Below are positions 50,260 through 59,800 of a stretch of 64,000 bases of DNA, piece by piece. The stretch is from positions 2,199,786 through 2,263,785 of the forward strand of contig NZ_JAFIDJ010000001.1 in assembly GCF_017051705.1 (NCBI RefSeq), read 5' to 3'. This DNA is from Algoriphagus lutimaris. GTDB taxonomy: Bacteria > Bacteroidota > Bacteroidia > Cytophagales > Cyclobacteriaceae. How positions within the stretch are numbered: the first letter of the stretch is position 1; every line of letters begins with the position of its first letter. The notes beneath the pieces are model-generated. The model saw only the letters and a program-made list of their open reading frames with translations. It ran no database searches and was not told where the DNA came from. A program made the position numbers and the translations under genes.

Positions 50260-52932
50260 ATGGTAGCTGAAAAATTACGTTTACAGGAAGAAAGAGAGCG
50301 GATCAAGCATTGGAAGAAATGGGGGCCTTATCTCACAGAAAGGCAGTGGGGTACTGTAAGAGAAGATTACAGCCCAGATGGTTCGGCATGGGAAAATGTT
50401 ACCCATGATGAAGCAAGAAGTAAAGCCTATCGCTGGGGAGAAGAGGGAATTGGAGGAATATCAGATTATAAGCAGAAGCTATGTTTAGCTTGGGGCTTCT
50501 GGAATGGCAAAGATCCATTTATTAAAGAAAGGCTCTATGGGGTTACCGGAAATCAAGGGAATCATGGAGAGGATGTAAAGGAACTATATTATTACCTGGA
50601 CTCCACTCCTACCCATAGTTATATGAAGATGCTTTATAAGTATCCTCAGGCCGAATTCCCATACAAAGACTTACTTGAAGAAAATCTAAAAAGAGGAAAA
50701 GCAGACCCTGAGTATGAAATAATGGACACCGGGGTGTTTGACCAAGATGAATACTTCGATATTTTCATAGAATATGCCAAAAATGACGCTGAAGATATTG
50801 TAGCCACCGCTACCATCCACAACCGAGGCCCAGAAAAAGCATATATCTGTGTCATGCCAACTATTTGGTTAAGAAAAACCTGGTTTACAGGACATGAGCC
50901 TTTTTTACCTAAGCTGAGTCAGTATAACGAAAACACCATTCGTGCATTCAGCCCAAAATCCGGAAACTATACCATTTCATTTGAAGGGGAACCTGAGTTC
51001 AAGTTTTGCGATAATGAGACCAACCGCGAAAAAATATATCATATCGGAAATGAGAAAAAATTTCTTAAAGATGCGATCAACGACTATGTAGTTGATGGTG
51101 ACTCCAAACACATCAATCCTGAAAACTTCGGTACCAAAGCCTCTGCAATTTACCATTTGGAAATTCCTCCAGGTGAAAGCAAAACCATCAAGCTTCGGTT
51201 AATGCACCAGTTTTCTGAAGATGCCTTGTCTTTTTGTGATGATATCATGGAAAAAGCCAAAGTGGAAGCGGATGAATTTTATGAGGAATTGCAAGAAAGG
51301 GTAACAGACCCGGACCTAAAGCGGATTCAGCGTCAGGCTTACGCAGGAATGATGTGGTCCAAACAGTTTTATTATTATGATGTAGAACGTTGGCTGGAAG
51401 GGGATCCCGGAAGGTATGTCCCTCCTATTTCACGCAAAAAAGGAAGGAACAGCAACTGGAAACATCTGCAAAATTACGATATCATATCCATGCCGGATAA
51501 GTGGGAATATCCTTGGTACGCTGCTTGGGATTTAGCATTTCACTGTATTCCTATAGCCAGGATTGATCCGGATTTTGCCAAAGATCAATTGCTCCTACTG
51601 CTGAATGAATGGTATATGCATCCGAATGGGCAAATTCCTGCCTATGAGTGGAATTTCTCAGACGTCAACCCCCCTGTACATGCTTACGCCGTACAGCGGG
51701 TCTTTCAAATAGATAAAAAAGCAAACGACGGAAAAGCGGACTACGAATTTCTCGAAAGAGCTTTGCATAAGTTAATGCTCAATTTTACTTGGTGGGTAAA
51801 CCAAAAAGACAGTGATGGGCAAAATATATTCGAGGGTGGATTCCTAGGCTTAGATAACATTTCAGTTTTCGATAGAAGTCATGCCCAGCGTTACCAAGGT
51901 AAATTAGAACAAGCGGATGCCACCTCTTGGATGGCTATGTTTTCTTTAAACCTGCTGAGAATCAGCCTGGACCTCTGTGAGCACAATAAGGTATACCAAT
52001 TTACCGCTACAAAATTCCTAGAGCACTTTCTATACATTGCTGGAGCGATGAACAACATTTCTTCCGAAAGTATTTCTTTATGGGATGATGAGGATAGTTT
52101 CTTTTATGATGTCTTTCATGTGCCGGGCAAAGAATCTAAGCGTATGAAAGTAAGATCCATCGTAGGATTGATTCCTCTATTTGCGGTGGAACCTATTCGG
52201 GAAGATTTATTTAATGAATTACCTGAATTCAAACAACGATTAGAATTCTTCCTTCGGGAAAAACCAAAATTGGCTGCCTTAGTATCAAGTTGGATCCAAC
52301 CAGGTTTTAATAGACGAAGATTATTTTCACTATTGAGAGGTCATAGAATGAAAAGTATTCTTCATAAAATGCTTGATTCGGATGAATTCTTAAGTGAATA
52401 TGGTATCCGATCGCTTTCAAAATATCACTTGGAACACCCGTATGCCATGAAGATTTCAGGAGACTTTCTTTCCATCAAATATACTCCTGGAGAGTCAGAT
52501 ACGGTCATGTTTGGAGGTAACTCAAATTGGAGAGGGCCAATCTGGTTTCCAATCAACTTCCTAATCATAGAATCCTTAAAGAAATTTGACTTCTATTATG
52601 GGGGAGATTTTTCAATTGAATATCCTACTGGTTCAGGAAGATATATGACCATGGACATTATCGCTAAAGAACTTTCTTACCGATGTATGAAAATATTCAT
52701 GCGAGATGAAAAGGGAAATCGACCAGTTTATGGAAACATTGAGAAATTTCAAAAAGATCCCCATTTCAAAGATTATATTCTGTTTTATGAATATTTCCAC
52801 GGAGACTCTGGCCTAGGTCTTGGCGCCTCCCATCAAACAGGCTGGACCGGCTTGGTTGCAGAGATGATCCATAAATACTATAAAGTAAGAGAAGATAAAG
52901 AGCATGACTCTAAAACCTTATTTAGAAGCTAA
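50260..52932 (+). CDS. GH63-like glucosidase
   Basis: An 890-residue protein of the GH63/MGH1-type glycoside hydrolase group. The N-terminal part (about 1-310) includes WGPYLTERQWGTVREDYSPDGSAWENVTHDEARSKAYRWGEEGIGG and a beta-rich region. The C-terminal (alpha/alpha)6 barrel has KWEYPWYAAWDLAFHCIPIARIDPDFAK, GQIPAYEWNFSDVNPPVHAYAVQRV, FEGGFLGLDNISVFDRS and GGNSNWRGPIWFPINFLIIESL. Candidate acidic catalytic residues lie in the AAWDLA and AYEWNFSDVNPP segments. There is no signal peptide, so it is probably cytosolic. Its substrate is likely an alpha-glucoside. Its end overlaps rnhB by 29 nt. Confidence 0.85.
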   Translation: MVAEKLRLQEERERIKHWKKWGPYLTERQWGTVREDYSPDGSAWENVTHDEARSKAYRWGEEGIGGISDYKQKLCLAWGFWNGKDPFIKERLYGVTGNQGNHGEDVKELYYYLDSTPTHSYMKMLYKYPQAEFPYKDLLEENLKRGKADPEYEIMDTGVFDQDEYFDIFIEYAKNDAEDIVATATIHNRGPEKAYICVMPTIWLRKTWFTGHEPFLPKLSQYNENTIRAFSPKSGNYTISFEGEPEFKFCDNETNREKIYHIGNEKKFLKDAINDYVVDGDSKHINPENFGTKASAIYHLEIPPGESKTIKLRLMHQFSEDALSFCDDIMEKAKVEADEFYEELQERVTDPDLKRIQRQAYAGMMWSKQFYYYDVERWLEGDPGRYVPPISRKKGRNSNWKHLQNYDIISMPDKWEYPWYAAWDLAFHCIPIARIDPDFAKDQLLLLLNEWYMHPNGQIPAYEWNFSDVNPPVHAYAVQRVFQIDKKANDGKADYEFLERALHKLMLNFTWWVNQKDSDGQNIFEGGFLGLDNISVFDRSHAQRYQGKLEQADATSWMAMFSLNLLRISLDLCEHNKVYQFTATKFLEHFLYIAGAMNNISSESISLWDDEDSFFYDVFHVPGKESKRMKVRSIVGLIPLFAVEPIREDLFNELPEFKQRLEFFLREKPKLAALVSSWIQPGFNRRRLFSLLRGHRMKSILHKMLDSDEFLSEYGIRSLSKYHLEHPYAMKISGDFLSIKYTPGESDTVMFGGNSNWRGPIWFPINFLIIESLKKFDFYYGGDFSIEYPTGSGRYMTMDIIAKELSYRCMKIFMRDEKGNRPVYGNIEKFQKDPHFKDYILFYEYFHGDSGLGLGASHQTGWTGLVAEMIHKYYKVREDKEHDSKTLFRS

Positions 52933-53506
52933 TCGAATAGAGGCTGGATGTGATGAGGTAGGAAGAGGTTGTTTAGCTGGTCCTGTAGTGGCAGCAGCTG
53001 TAATCCTTCCTCAAGACTATTCCAATCGCTGGATAAATGACTCAAAAAAATTAGGGAAACGTCAAAGGGAAGACCTGATTGAAGAAATAAAAGGGAAATC
53101 CTTGGCCTGGAAAATTGCCGAAGCATCTGTAGAGGAAATTGATCGAATCAACATTCTGAATGCCTCATTCCTAGCCATGACTCGAGCTGTGCAAGGCCTA
53201 TCCATCCTTCCCCAACATCTTCTAATTGATGGAAACAGATTTAAATCGGAACTAAACCTCCCTTACACCTGCGTCATCAAAGGTGATGGCAAATTTGCCA
53301 GCATAGCCGCTGCTTCCATTTTAGCCAAAGTACACCGTGATCAATTCATGGAAAAGTTGGCAGTAGAATTCCCTCACTATGGATGGGAACGAAATGCAGG
53401 GTATCCTACCAAAGTACACCGAACTGGAATAGAAGAACATGGGGATTGTATCTGGCATAGAAAAAGCTTTAGACTCTTAAGTAATCAGATGAAAATGGAA
53501 TTGTAA
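52904..53506 (+). CDS. rnhB: Ribonuclease HII
   Basis: A 200-residue cytosolic RNase HII that cleaves RNA in RNA-DNA hybrids and removes single ribonucleotides from DNA. The N-terminal motif GCDEVGRGCLAGPVVAAAVIL carries the first catalytic pair (D17, E18), followed by INDSKKL. The third Asp is in LLIDGNRF. KGDGKFASIAAASILAKVHRD and HYGWERNAGYPTKVHRTGIEEHG complete the family pattern. The first ATG lies 29 nt inside the upstream gene. The overlap suggests translational coupling although the two functions are unrelated. Confidence 0.95.
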   Translation: MTLKPYLEANRIEAGCDEVGRGCLAGPVVAAAVILPQDYSNRWINDSKKLGKRQREDLIEEIKGKSLAWKIAEASVEEIDRINILNASFLAMTRAVQGLSILPQHLLIDGNRFKSELNLPYTCVIKGDGKFASIAAASILAKVHRDQFMEKLAVEFPHYGWERNAGYPTKVHRTGIEEHGDCIWHRKSFRLLSNQMKMEL

Positions 53507-53523
53507 AAATCAATTAAAAAAAA

Positions 53524-53545
53524 GCAAGCCAACAAATTGGCTTGC
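53524..53545 (-). terminator. Hairpin terminator for the tsaD-lipocalin operon
   Basis: A perfect 9-bp stem GCAAGCCAA / TTGGCTTGC with loop CAAA. Read on the minus strand it is followed by a run of nine or more T, so it best terminates the minus operon ending at 53574. On the plus strand the T-run is weak. Confidence 0.8.
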
Positions 53546-53573
53546 CTAAGTATATTAAAAAGGGATTGAGGGT

Positions 53574-54026
53574 CTATTTTTCTTTTTTCTTTATGATCCT
53601 TTCAAACACCAATTTCCCTGCTCCATTTCCATTGGAAGAAACTGGTTCTAAAACGAGTCGATTTCCATCCAACTCTAAAATTTTTGCCTGCTTACTTTCT
53701 TCTCCTTCCAGGATCGTCATTACATTATCTACGCTGATTTCTATCTTGGCTTTTTTCAGCACAATTTCTTGGTTGACAAAATCAGTGTAAGTCAAACTAT
53801 CTCCTTCCAAGAATTTATAAACTGTATTCTCCAGTCTATAATTGATTTTTGATTCTAGATTTGCACGAAAGGCAGCATTAGAACTCAGGTACTGGGGAGA
53901 AGTTTTAATTTTTTTGATTCCATCAAAATCAACAAGTTGCCATTCTCCTATAAGTTCTTGGTGTTGAATCTGTGTCCAGCCCAAAATAGCCGATAATAAC
54001 AGGGTGTAAATAAAAGAAAGGTTCAT
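53574..54026 (-). CDS. Small exported lipocalin-like protein
   Basis: A 150-residue protein with a signal peptide (MNLSFIYTLLLSAILGWTQ). The mature part begins LIGEWQLVDFDGIKKIK, the G-x-W opening common to lipocalin-like beta-barrels in Bacteroidota. A barrel-like series follows (TVYKFLEGDSLTYTDF, AKIEISVDNVMTILEG, AKILELDGNRLVLEPV). The C-terminus is basic (IIKKKEK). I chose ATG 54026; an ATG at 54062 adds twelve residues of unlikely sequence. It lies 63 nt downstream of the HNH gene on the same strand, just before a terminator. Ligand and role are unknown. Confidence 0.65.
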   Translation of the reverse strand: MNLSFIYTLLLSAILGWTQIQHQELIGEWQLVDFDGIKKIKTSPQYLSSNAAFRANLESKINYRLENTVYKFLEGDSLTYTDFVNQEIVLKKAKIEISVDNVMTILEGEESKQAKILELDGNRLVLEPVSSNGNGAGKLVFERIIKKKEK

Positions 54027-54089
54027 ACTTTCTTCAAGGCAATTATTTTGCCAAAAAAACATATGGCGAAATCAAAGAAGCATTTGGGA

Positions 54090-54599
54090 TCAATGCACTG
54101 CCTTACTAGCTAAAAAGGGTAACCATTCCTCGGCTTGTCTTTCCGCATATTCGGCCAGGAAGAAGGATAATGTAGGTCTAAAAGGCTCATTTTTAAGCGT
54201 CAATCCAGCTTGTTCGGGTGATTTATCCCCCTTATTCACATTGCATCGATGGCAGGCTGTCACCAAGTTCATCCAGTTAGTTTTTCCACCTTTGGACCTC
54301 GGGATCACGTGATCTATGGTTAAATGCCTCTTACTTCCACAATATTGGCACTCCCCATTATCTCTTCTAAAAAGATTAGATCTATTCAAGAGCACCCCTC
54401 GGTAAGGAATGTTTTTATAGGAAACCAAACGGATCACTGCAGGATATTCAAAACTTCGACTAACTGTCCGGATTTTTAGTAGCTCGTAGGTAGAAAGACA
54501 GTTGGCTTTTTCCATCAATACCAAAACAATGGCCTTCTGCACAGGTACTACCGCAACAGGAGAATGATCTAAGTTTAACACCAATACTCTTTTTTCCAT
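54090..54599 (-). CDS. HNH endonuclease
   Basis: A 169-residue protein. The HNH module spans about residues 78-125, with zinc cysteines in CQYCG and CHRCN. The catalytic motif is LTIDHVIPRSKGGKTNWMNLVTACHRCNVNKGD (H in IDH, N in MNL). The N-terminal VLVLNLDHSPVAVVPVQKAIVLVLMEKANCL matches the single-gene HNH family found in many bacterial chromosomes outside mobile elements. Its role is unknown, possibly DNA repair. It sits 1 nt downstream of the NlpC-like gene in the tsaD operon. No restriction-methylation genes are near. Confidence 0.9.
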   Translation of the reverse strand: MEKRVLVLNLDHSPVAVVPVQKAIVLVLMEKANCLSTYELLKIRTVSRSFEYPAVIRLVSYKNIPYRGVLLNRSNLFRRDNGECQYCGSKRHLTIDHVIPRSKGGKTNWMNLVTACHRCNVNKGDKSPEQAGLTLKNEPFRPTLSFFLAEYAERQAEEWLPFLASKAVH

Positions 54600-54600
54600 G

Positions 54601-55398
54601 CTAACTTACTATTGAGTGGCCTTTTAGAACATATTGTTTACTCGAATTGTTTTTTTGAATGCTTTCCCATTCATCGACATCAGAAATCCTCATTTTCCCA
54701 TCCATCCAGAGCACTTCTTCTGCCCCTAAATACATGGAAACTTGAGGAATTTTGGTTTCTAAATCTCTGAAAATAAACAAATCTCCCGGGATTACCTGCT
54801 CAGGATCAATCATTTTTCCATGCATTTTATCTAAGGTCCATCGGTATCCGGCTGCGGCATAGATCAGTTCAAATCCTTTAATTTCGTCCAAACCAAAAAT
54901 ACTTCTTCCTCCAGCCTGATAGGGAGCATTCAAGTATTTCAATGCAATTTCCAATACTTCCTCCCGGTCTGCTTTGACCGCATGACTTCGTACTGTACCA
55001 GTAAAACCAATATGATCCTGCCAGTTAAACAACTCGATTTCTGAAAAATGAAGGCGACTACCTGGTAGTAGGTACAAATTGGATCCCAAATATTCGATCA
55101 CCGCAATTGGACTAGTAACCACTTGAAAATCTTGGCTTAGAAAAGTCTGGTAATCGGAGGGTTGAATGGTTTTGATTGATTTGGAAGTAATCCATCCTTC
55201 CAATCCTGTATCTTCATGAAAAATTTTATACCAACTTTGATCAGGATTGATCGCCTTGACTTGGTAACACTCCCCAAAAAGTAACTGGGAAATAAGCGCA
55301 GATTTAAAGGTAGGGTTTCTATAGAGCGGTAAAATGGTCTGGCGGCATATACCAAAGACATCAGTCAAAGGCCATTCGCTGGATTTCTCTTTTCGCAT
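54601..55398 (-). CDS. NlpC/P60-fold protein lacking catalytic residues
   Basis: A 265-residue protein. Two SH3-like domains (about 10-80 and 85-140) precede an NlpC/P60 domain (about 145-260). The fold is evident from ALKYLNAPYQAGGRSIFGLDE, VIPGDLFIFRD and VSMYLGAEEVLWMDGKMRIS. The nucleophile motif D-C-S-G is replaced by D-E-I-K-G (171-175). The catalytic His before the YLG strand is Q219, and the following H-A-S is WMD (231-233). It has no cysteine in the domain at all. There is no signal peptide. Its ATG lies 38 nt inside the end of smpB. It is intact in length, so it looks like a maintained pseudoenzyme. Confidence 0.8.
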   Translation of the reverse strand: MRKEKSSEWPLTDVFGICRQTILPLYRNPTFKSALISQLLFGECYQVKAINPDQSWYKIFHEDTGLEGWITSKSIKTIQPSDYQTFLSQDFQVVTSPIAVIEYLGSNLYLLPGSRLHFSEIELFNWQDHIGFTGTVRSHAVKADREEVLEIALKYLNAPYQAGGRSIFGLDEIKGFELIYAAAGYRWTLDKMHGKMIDPEQVIPGDLFIFRDLETKIPQVSMYLGAEEVLWMDGKMRISDVDEWESIQKNNSSKQYVLKGHSIVS

Positions 55399-55828
55399 CT
55401 TTTTCTTTCAGGTCATGTCGTTTATCGTGAAGCTTCTTGCCTCGACCTAAGGCAATTTCCATTTTTGCTAAACCTCGGTCGTTTATAAATATACGAACAG
55501 GAATGATAGTCAGTCCTTTTTCTTGAGACTTAGTTTCTAATTTTTCAAGTTCTTTCTTACTTAAAAGCAACTTCCTGTCTCTCACAGCCTCATGATTATA
55601 ACTAGCAGCCATAGAATAAGGGGCGATGTGCATTTGGCGAACATACAATTCTCCCCTTAGGAATACGCAGAAAGCCTCTGTTAAAGACACTTTTCCTTCC
55701 CTGATCGATTTTATCTCAGTTCCTTTCAACACCATACCACAAACAAACTTCTCGATGAACTCAAATTGAAAACTCGCCTTTTTGTTTTTGATGTTTACGA
55801 TCTTATCGAATTTATTAGCCTTCGCCAT
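55361..55828 (-). CDS. smpB: SsrA-binding protein SmpB
   Basis: A 155-residue RNA-binding protein that brings tmRNA to stalled ribosomes for trans-translation. The SmpB barrel is clear: IVNIKNKKASFQFEFIEKFVCGMVLKGTEIKSIREGKVSLTEAFC, then the GELYVRQMHIAPYS loop and RKLLLSKKELEKLETKSQEKGLTIIPVRIF. The basic C-terminal tail (GRGKKLHDKRHDLKEKDAKREIQR) enters the mRNA channel. It lies 2 nt downstream of tsaD. The tmRNA gene itself is not in the window. Confidence 0.96.
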   Translation of the reverse strand: MAKANKFDKIVNIKNKKASFQFEFIEKFVCGMVLKGTEIKSIREGKVSLTEAFCVFLRGELYVRQMHIAPYSMAASYNHEAVRDRKLLLSKKELEKLETKSQEKGLTIIPVRIFINDRGLAKMEIALGRGKKLHDKRHDLKEKDAKREIQRMAFD

Positions 55829-55830
55829 TT

Positions 55831-56844
55831 TTAGATTTTCATTTTTGCCAGCGGGGTTACATCATAAGATGAAAACTCTCCTGCCAGGTATTTGTAATAC
55901 GCAGCTATGGCAATCATACCTGCATTGTCTGTACAGTATTCAAATTTAGGAATGTACAGATTCCACCCCTTTTTAGTAGCCAGTTCCTGAAGGGTAATTC
56001 TTAAGCCAGAATTTGCAGAAACTCCACCTGCAATAGCAATTTCAGTAACCCCATATTGCCTGATTGCTTCCTTCAGCTTAATCTGCAGCATTTCAATCAA
56101 AGTCCATTGGATACTGGCACAAAGATCCGCTAGGTTTTCCTCAATAAATTTCGGGTTAGATTGAAGCTGATCTCTTAGGAAGTACAATACCGCAGTTTTT
56201 ATACCAGAAAAAGAGTAATTCAAACCTGGCATTCGAGTAACAGGAAATTTAAATGCTTTGGGATTCCCTCCCTTGGCATATTTATCTATCAATGGTCCAC
56301 CGGGGTAAGGAAGTCCCAAAAGTTTGGCCGTCTTATCAAATGCCTCTCCCACTGCATCATCTTGCGTTTCGCCAATCACCTCCATATCCAAATAATCCTT
56401 TACTAAAACTAACTGGGTATGACCTCCGCTCACAGTCAGACAAATGAAAGGGAAGTTAGGTTTTGGATCATCAATGAAGTGTGCCAAAATATGAGCTTGC
56501 ATATGATTGACCTCAATCAGGGGAATATTTCTAGCAAAAGCCAAAGCTTTGGCAAAGCTCACTCCTACCAACAATGAGCCCATCAATCCTGGACCTCTGG
56601 TAAAAGCTACAGCCGAAAGCTGGTCCAAGCTGATCCCCGCCGATAAAACAGCCTCTTGAACCACAGGGATCAGATTTTCCTGATGTGCACGAGAGGCAAG
56701 TTCCGGAACCACACCTCCATATTTTTCGTGGACGGATTGTGTAGCGACAATATTATTAAGTACTTTGCCGTCTACTATTACAGAGGCAGAAGTCTCGTCG
56801 CACGAGGATTCAATTGCTAGAATAAAGTTATCGTTTGTACTCAT
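55831..56844 (-). CDS. tsaD: tRNA N6-adenosine threonylcarbamoyltransferase
   Basis: TsaD, with TsaB and TsaE, transfers threonylcarbamoyl to A37 of ANN-decoding tRNAs in the cytosol. The 337-residue product has ILAIESSCDETSASVI (ATPase phosphate loop), GGVVPELASRAHQENL, the metal-binding HMQAH (H114, H118), FICLTVSGGHTQLVLV and IAIAGGVSANSGLR, with the late CTDNAGMIA. Coverage is complete. It is the first gene of the minus operon. Its ATG at 56844 is divergent from tamB with very little spacing. TsaB and TsaE are not in the window. Confidence 0.97.
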   Translation of the reverse strand: MSTNDNFILAIESSCDETSASVIVDGKVLNNIVATQSVHEKYGGVVPELASRAHQENLIPVVQEAVLSAGISLDQLSAVAFTRGPGLMGSLLVGVSFAKALAFARNIPLIEVNHMQAHILAHFIDDPKPNFPFICLTVSGGHTQLVLVKDYLDMEVIGETQDDAVGEAFDKTAKLLGLPYPGGPLIDKYAKGGNPKAFKFPVTRMPGLNYSFSGIKTAVLYFLRDQLQSNPKFIEENLADLCASIQWTLIEMLQIKLKEAIRQYGVTEIAIAGGVSANSGLRITLQELATKKGWNLYIPKFEYCTDNAGMIAIAAYYKYLAGEFSSYDVTPLAKMKI

Positions 56845-56873
56845 TGGAAAAGAACGCGAAAGTTACGGATTTT

Positions 56874-59800
56874 TTGCACAAAGCGTTTCGTATAATCCTT
56901 TGGCTGGTTTTTTCTGTTTTACTTCTACTCATATTTCTGGCTACAAGCCTTCAAGTTACTTTCATTCAAAATTGGGCCCTAGACAAAGTAACCAATTATA
57001 TTAATGAAAGAAGTGACTTTAAAACAGATATTGGTAAAATCACTTTAAACTGGTGGGATGCTGTCAAACTACAGGATGTCAAAATCCTGGATCATAAAGA
57101 CAGCCTAATGATTGGTTCGGAGTCTATTGAAGTAGATTTTGATTTAAACTCATTATTAACTCCAGGTAATCCTTCACTTCAAGAAGTCAGGTTATTCAGG
57201 CCAGACTTACATTTAATCACCCATCCTGAGGACAGTTTGATGAATCTTAATCTCTGGATTCTGCAAATATCAGAGATTTTTGGTTCCGGAAGTAACTCTG
57301 GAGGAGGGGCTAAATTCGAGATCGGAAATATCCAAATTAGAAATGGTACAGTTTACATTGAAAATCTCAGCTATGAACCTTTTGAAGTTGGCTTTGATTA
57401 CAATCATTTAAAATTTGATGGAGTATTTTGTAATGCAGAAAATTTCTATGTGGAAGGGGGAGAACTTGGGGTCAATGTAAAAATGATTACCGGGGTTGAA
57501 TCCTCTTCAGAACTTGAAATCAAAGAATTAAAAACCGACTTCAAGTTTTCTCCGAAATTCATGGAGTTTGACAACCTTAGCCTTAAATCTGATAAAACTC
57601 ATATCAAAGATTACCTACGGTTTGATATGCTTACTGACTCTGCACTTTCCAATTTTGTGACCGATGTGAAAATCACGGCCCGCATGGAAGAGTCGAAATT
57701 GAATCTTACAGATTTAAGAAAATTTGCCCCGACTCTGCCTCAAATAGAAGATGAAATCTACCTATTTGGAGAAGTCATAGGAACCATTGCTGATTTCAAA
57801 TCCGAAGAATTCCTCATTCGATTAGGTGAAAAAACGGCATTGTTTGGAGCCTTTGAACTGGAAGGCCTACCGGATATTGAGGATACCTACATCAATCTTT
57901 CGCTTCAAAACTCCACTGTCCTAGCCAAGGATTTAGCGCCTTACGTAAGCAAGGAGGCCCAAAAACAAATTTTCAAGTTCAACACCATCCGTTTTAATGC
58001 AGATTTTGCAGGATACCTAAAAAGGTTTAGTACCTCAGGAGACTTTAAAACTACCATTGGGGATATAGAAGGAAGAATCAATTTTGACCTAGTTGAAAAC
58101 ATACCTTCCGTAGTTTCCAGGGTTACCATCACCAACTTAGATCTGGGGATTCTTGCGGAAGACCAAGAGCAATTCCAGAAAGTCTCACTCGACGGGAATG
58201 TCACTCTTAAAGGAAATTCTAGGGAAAACATCCTTATCGGCTTGGATGCCCAGATCGATAAAGTAGGGTTTAGAAATTATGAATACAGCAATATTACCAC
58301 AGATGCAACATATGGGTTGAATCTGTTCAAGGGAAACTTGGACATTGAAGACCCTAACCTTAAAATGCGAGCTACAGGGCTCCTCAACCTAAATGAATCG
58401 ATCGATTCCGTAAGAATGCAGATTGACCTAGACACTGCCTTTTTGGAGAATATCAATTTAACCAATAAACTCAACTTCCTTAGCGGTCACCTAAACATTG
58501 ACACCAAAGGAATCAATATTGATGACATTCAGGGAATTGCCCGGTTTACCGATATGGCTTTGGGTTTTGAAGACCGCTTTTTGGAATTGGGAGATTTCAA
58601 TTTTCAATCTCTTTTTGCCGGAGGTACACGTACCATGTCCATCAATTCAGATTATTTAGTAGCAGCTGCTTCCGGTCAATTCAATCTGGAACAGATTTAT
58701 CAAGACCTAAATGTTTTATTAGACCAATACATCGCAATTATCATCAATGAACCCCAGCCAGTAGCGGATCTTGAGACAATCTTTTCAGAAACCTACAATC
58801 TTGATCTGAACATCCGCATGTTCAATGTCAACCCGATTGTTCAGCTTTTTGAACCCGATCTTTATGTCTCCCGTAATACCATTCTGGAAGGTGCCTTTTA
58901 CCAAACTCCTGAAAATACCGTATTCAACTTTTTCACCAGTATAGACACTCTCAAATATCAAGACAAGACAGCTTTTGCGACAAATATTGATTTTAATACC
59001 TCAAAAATCATCAATAGCGAAGAGATTTTGGCCTCTTTTTATATTTATTCAAAGGCACAACAAGTAGGTAAAAGTGTGGAGTTCTCCAATTTGGGACTTG
59101 AAGCAATTTGGGACCAAAACAAAGTAGCCCTAGACTTCACCTTAGACCAAGATTCTACACAAAGTTCTGCTAGAGTCAATGCCAATGCACAGTTTTCAGT
59201 CCAGAACACACAAATCAATTTTGCTCCTTCTTCCCTAAAAGTATTGGATAGGGAATGGAAATTTGTGGACGATAATTTAATCACCTTGACTCCCGGAGAA
59301 ATAGATTTTTCTAATGTGAAAATCTACAACGAAAATCAGTTCATTGCTTTAGAAGGAGTCATTTCTGAGGATCCCGCCAAAGAATTACAACTTTCGATCA
59401 ACGAGGTCAATGTAGACATATTAAACACCTTGGTACCGCAAGAATTTGAAGGAACGGCGAATGGGGTACTTAAAGTAGAAGATGTTTATGAATCCCCTCT
59501 ATTACAGGGTGACATCAGTATTGATAGCCTAAGAATCAATTCATTCCTAATCGGGAATCTTAGAGGTACAGCCAATTTGGACGGTGAAAACCTAGCTTTA
59601 AACCTCTCCAACACCAGAAATGGCAAAAAGACCATTGATATGAATGGAAACATTGAATTAGAAAATCAAGACATCCACATTGATGCCATTTTAAGTGAAA
59701 CCAACCTACTCATTTTAGAGCCTTTTCTTTCTAAATATGTTTCCCAAATGGGAGGTAATGTGACGGGGGATTTTCAAATCAGAGGGACTACCAAAGACCC

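Noticed and set aside
54090-54599. HNH endonuclease considered as a homing or restriction element
   Set aside because: It is embedded in a housekeeping operon with 1-nt spacing, with no methylase, intron or mobile gene nearby. It matches the common chromosomal HNH family.
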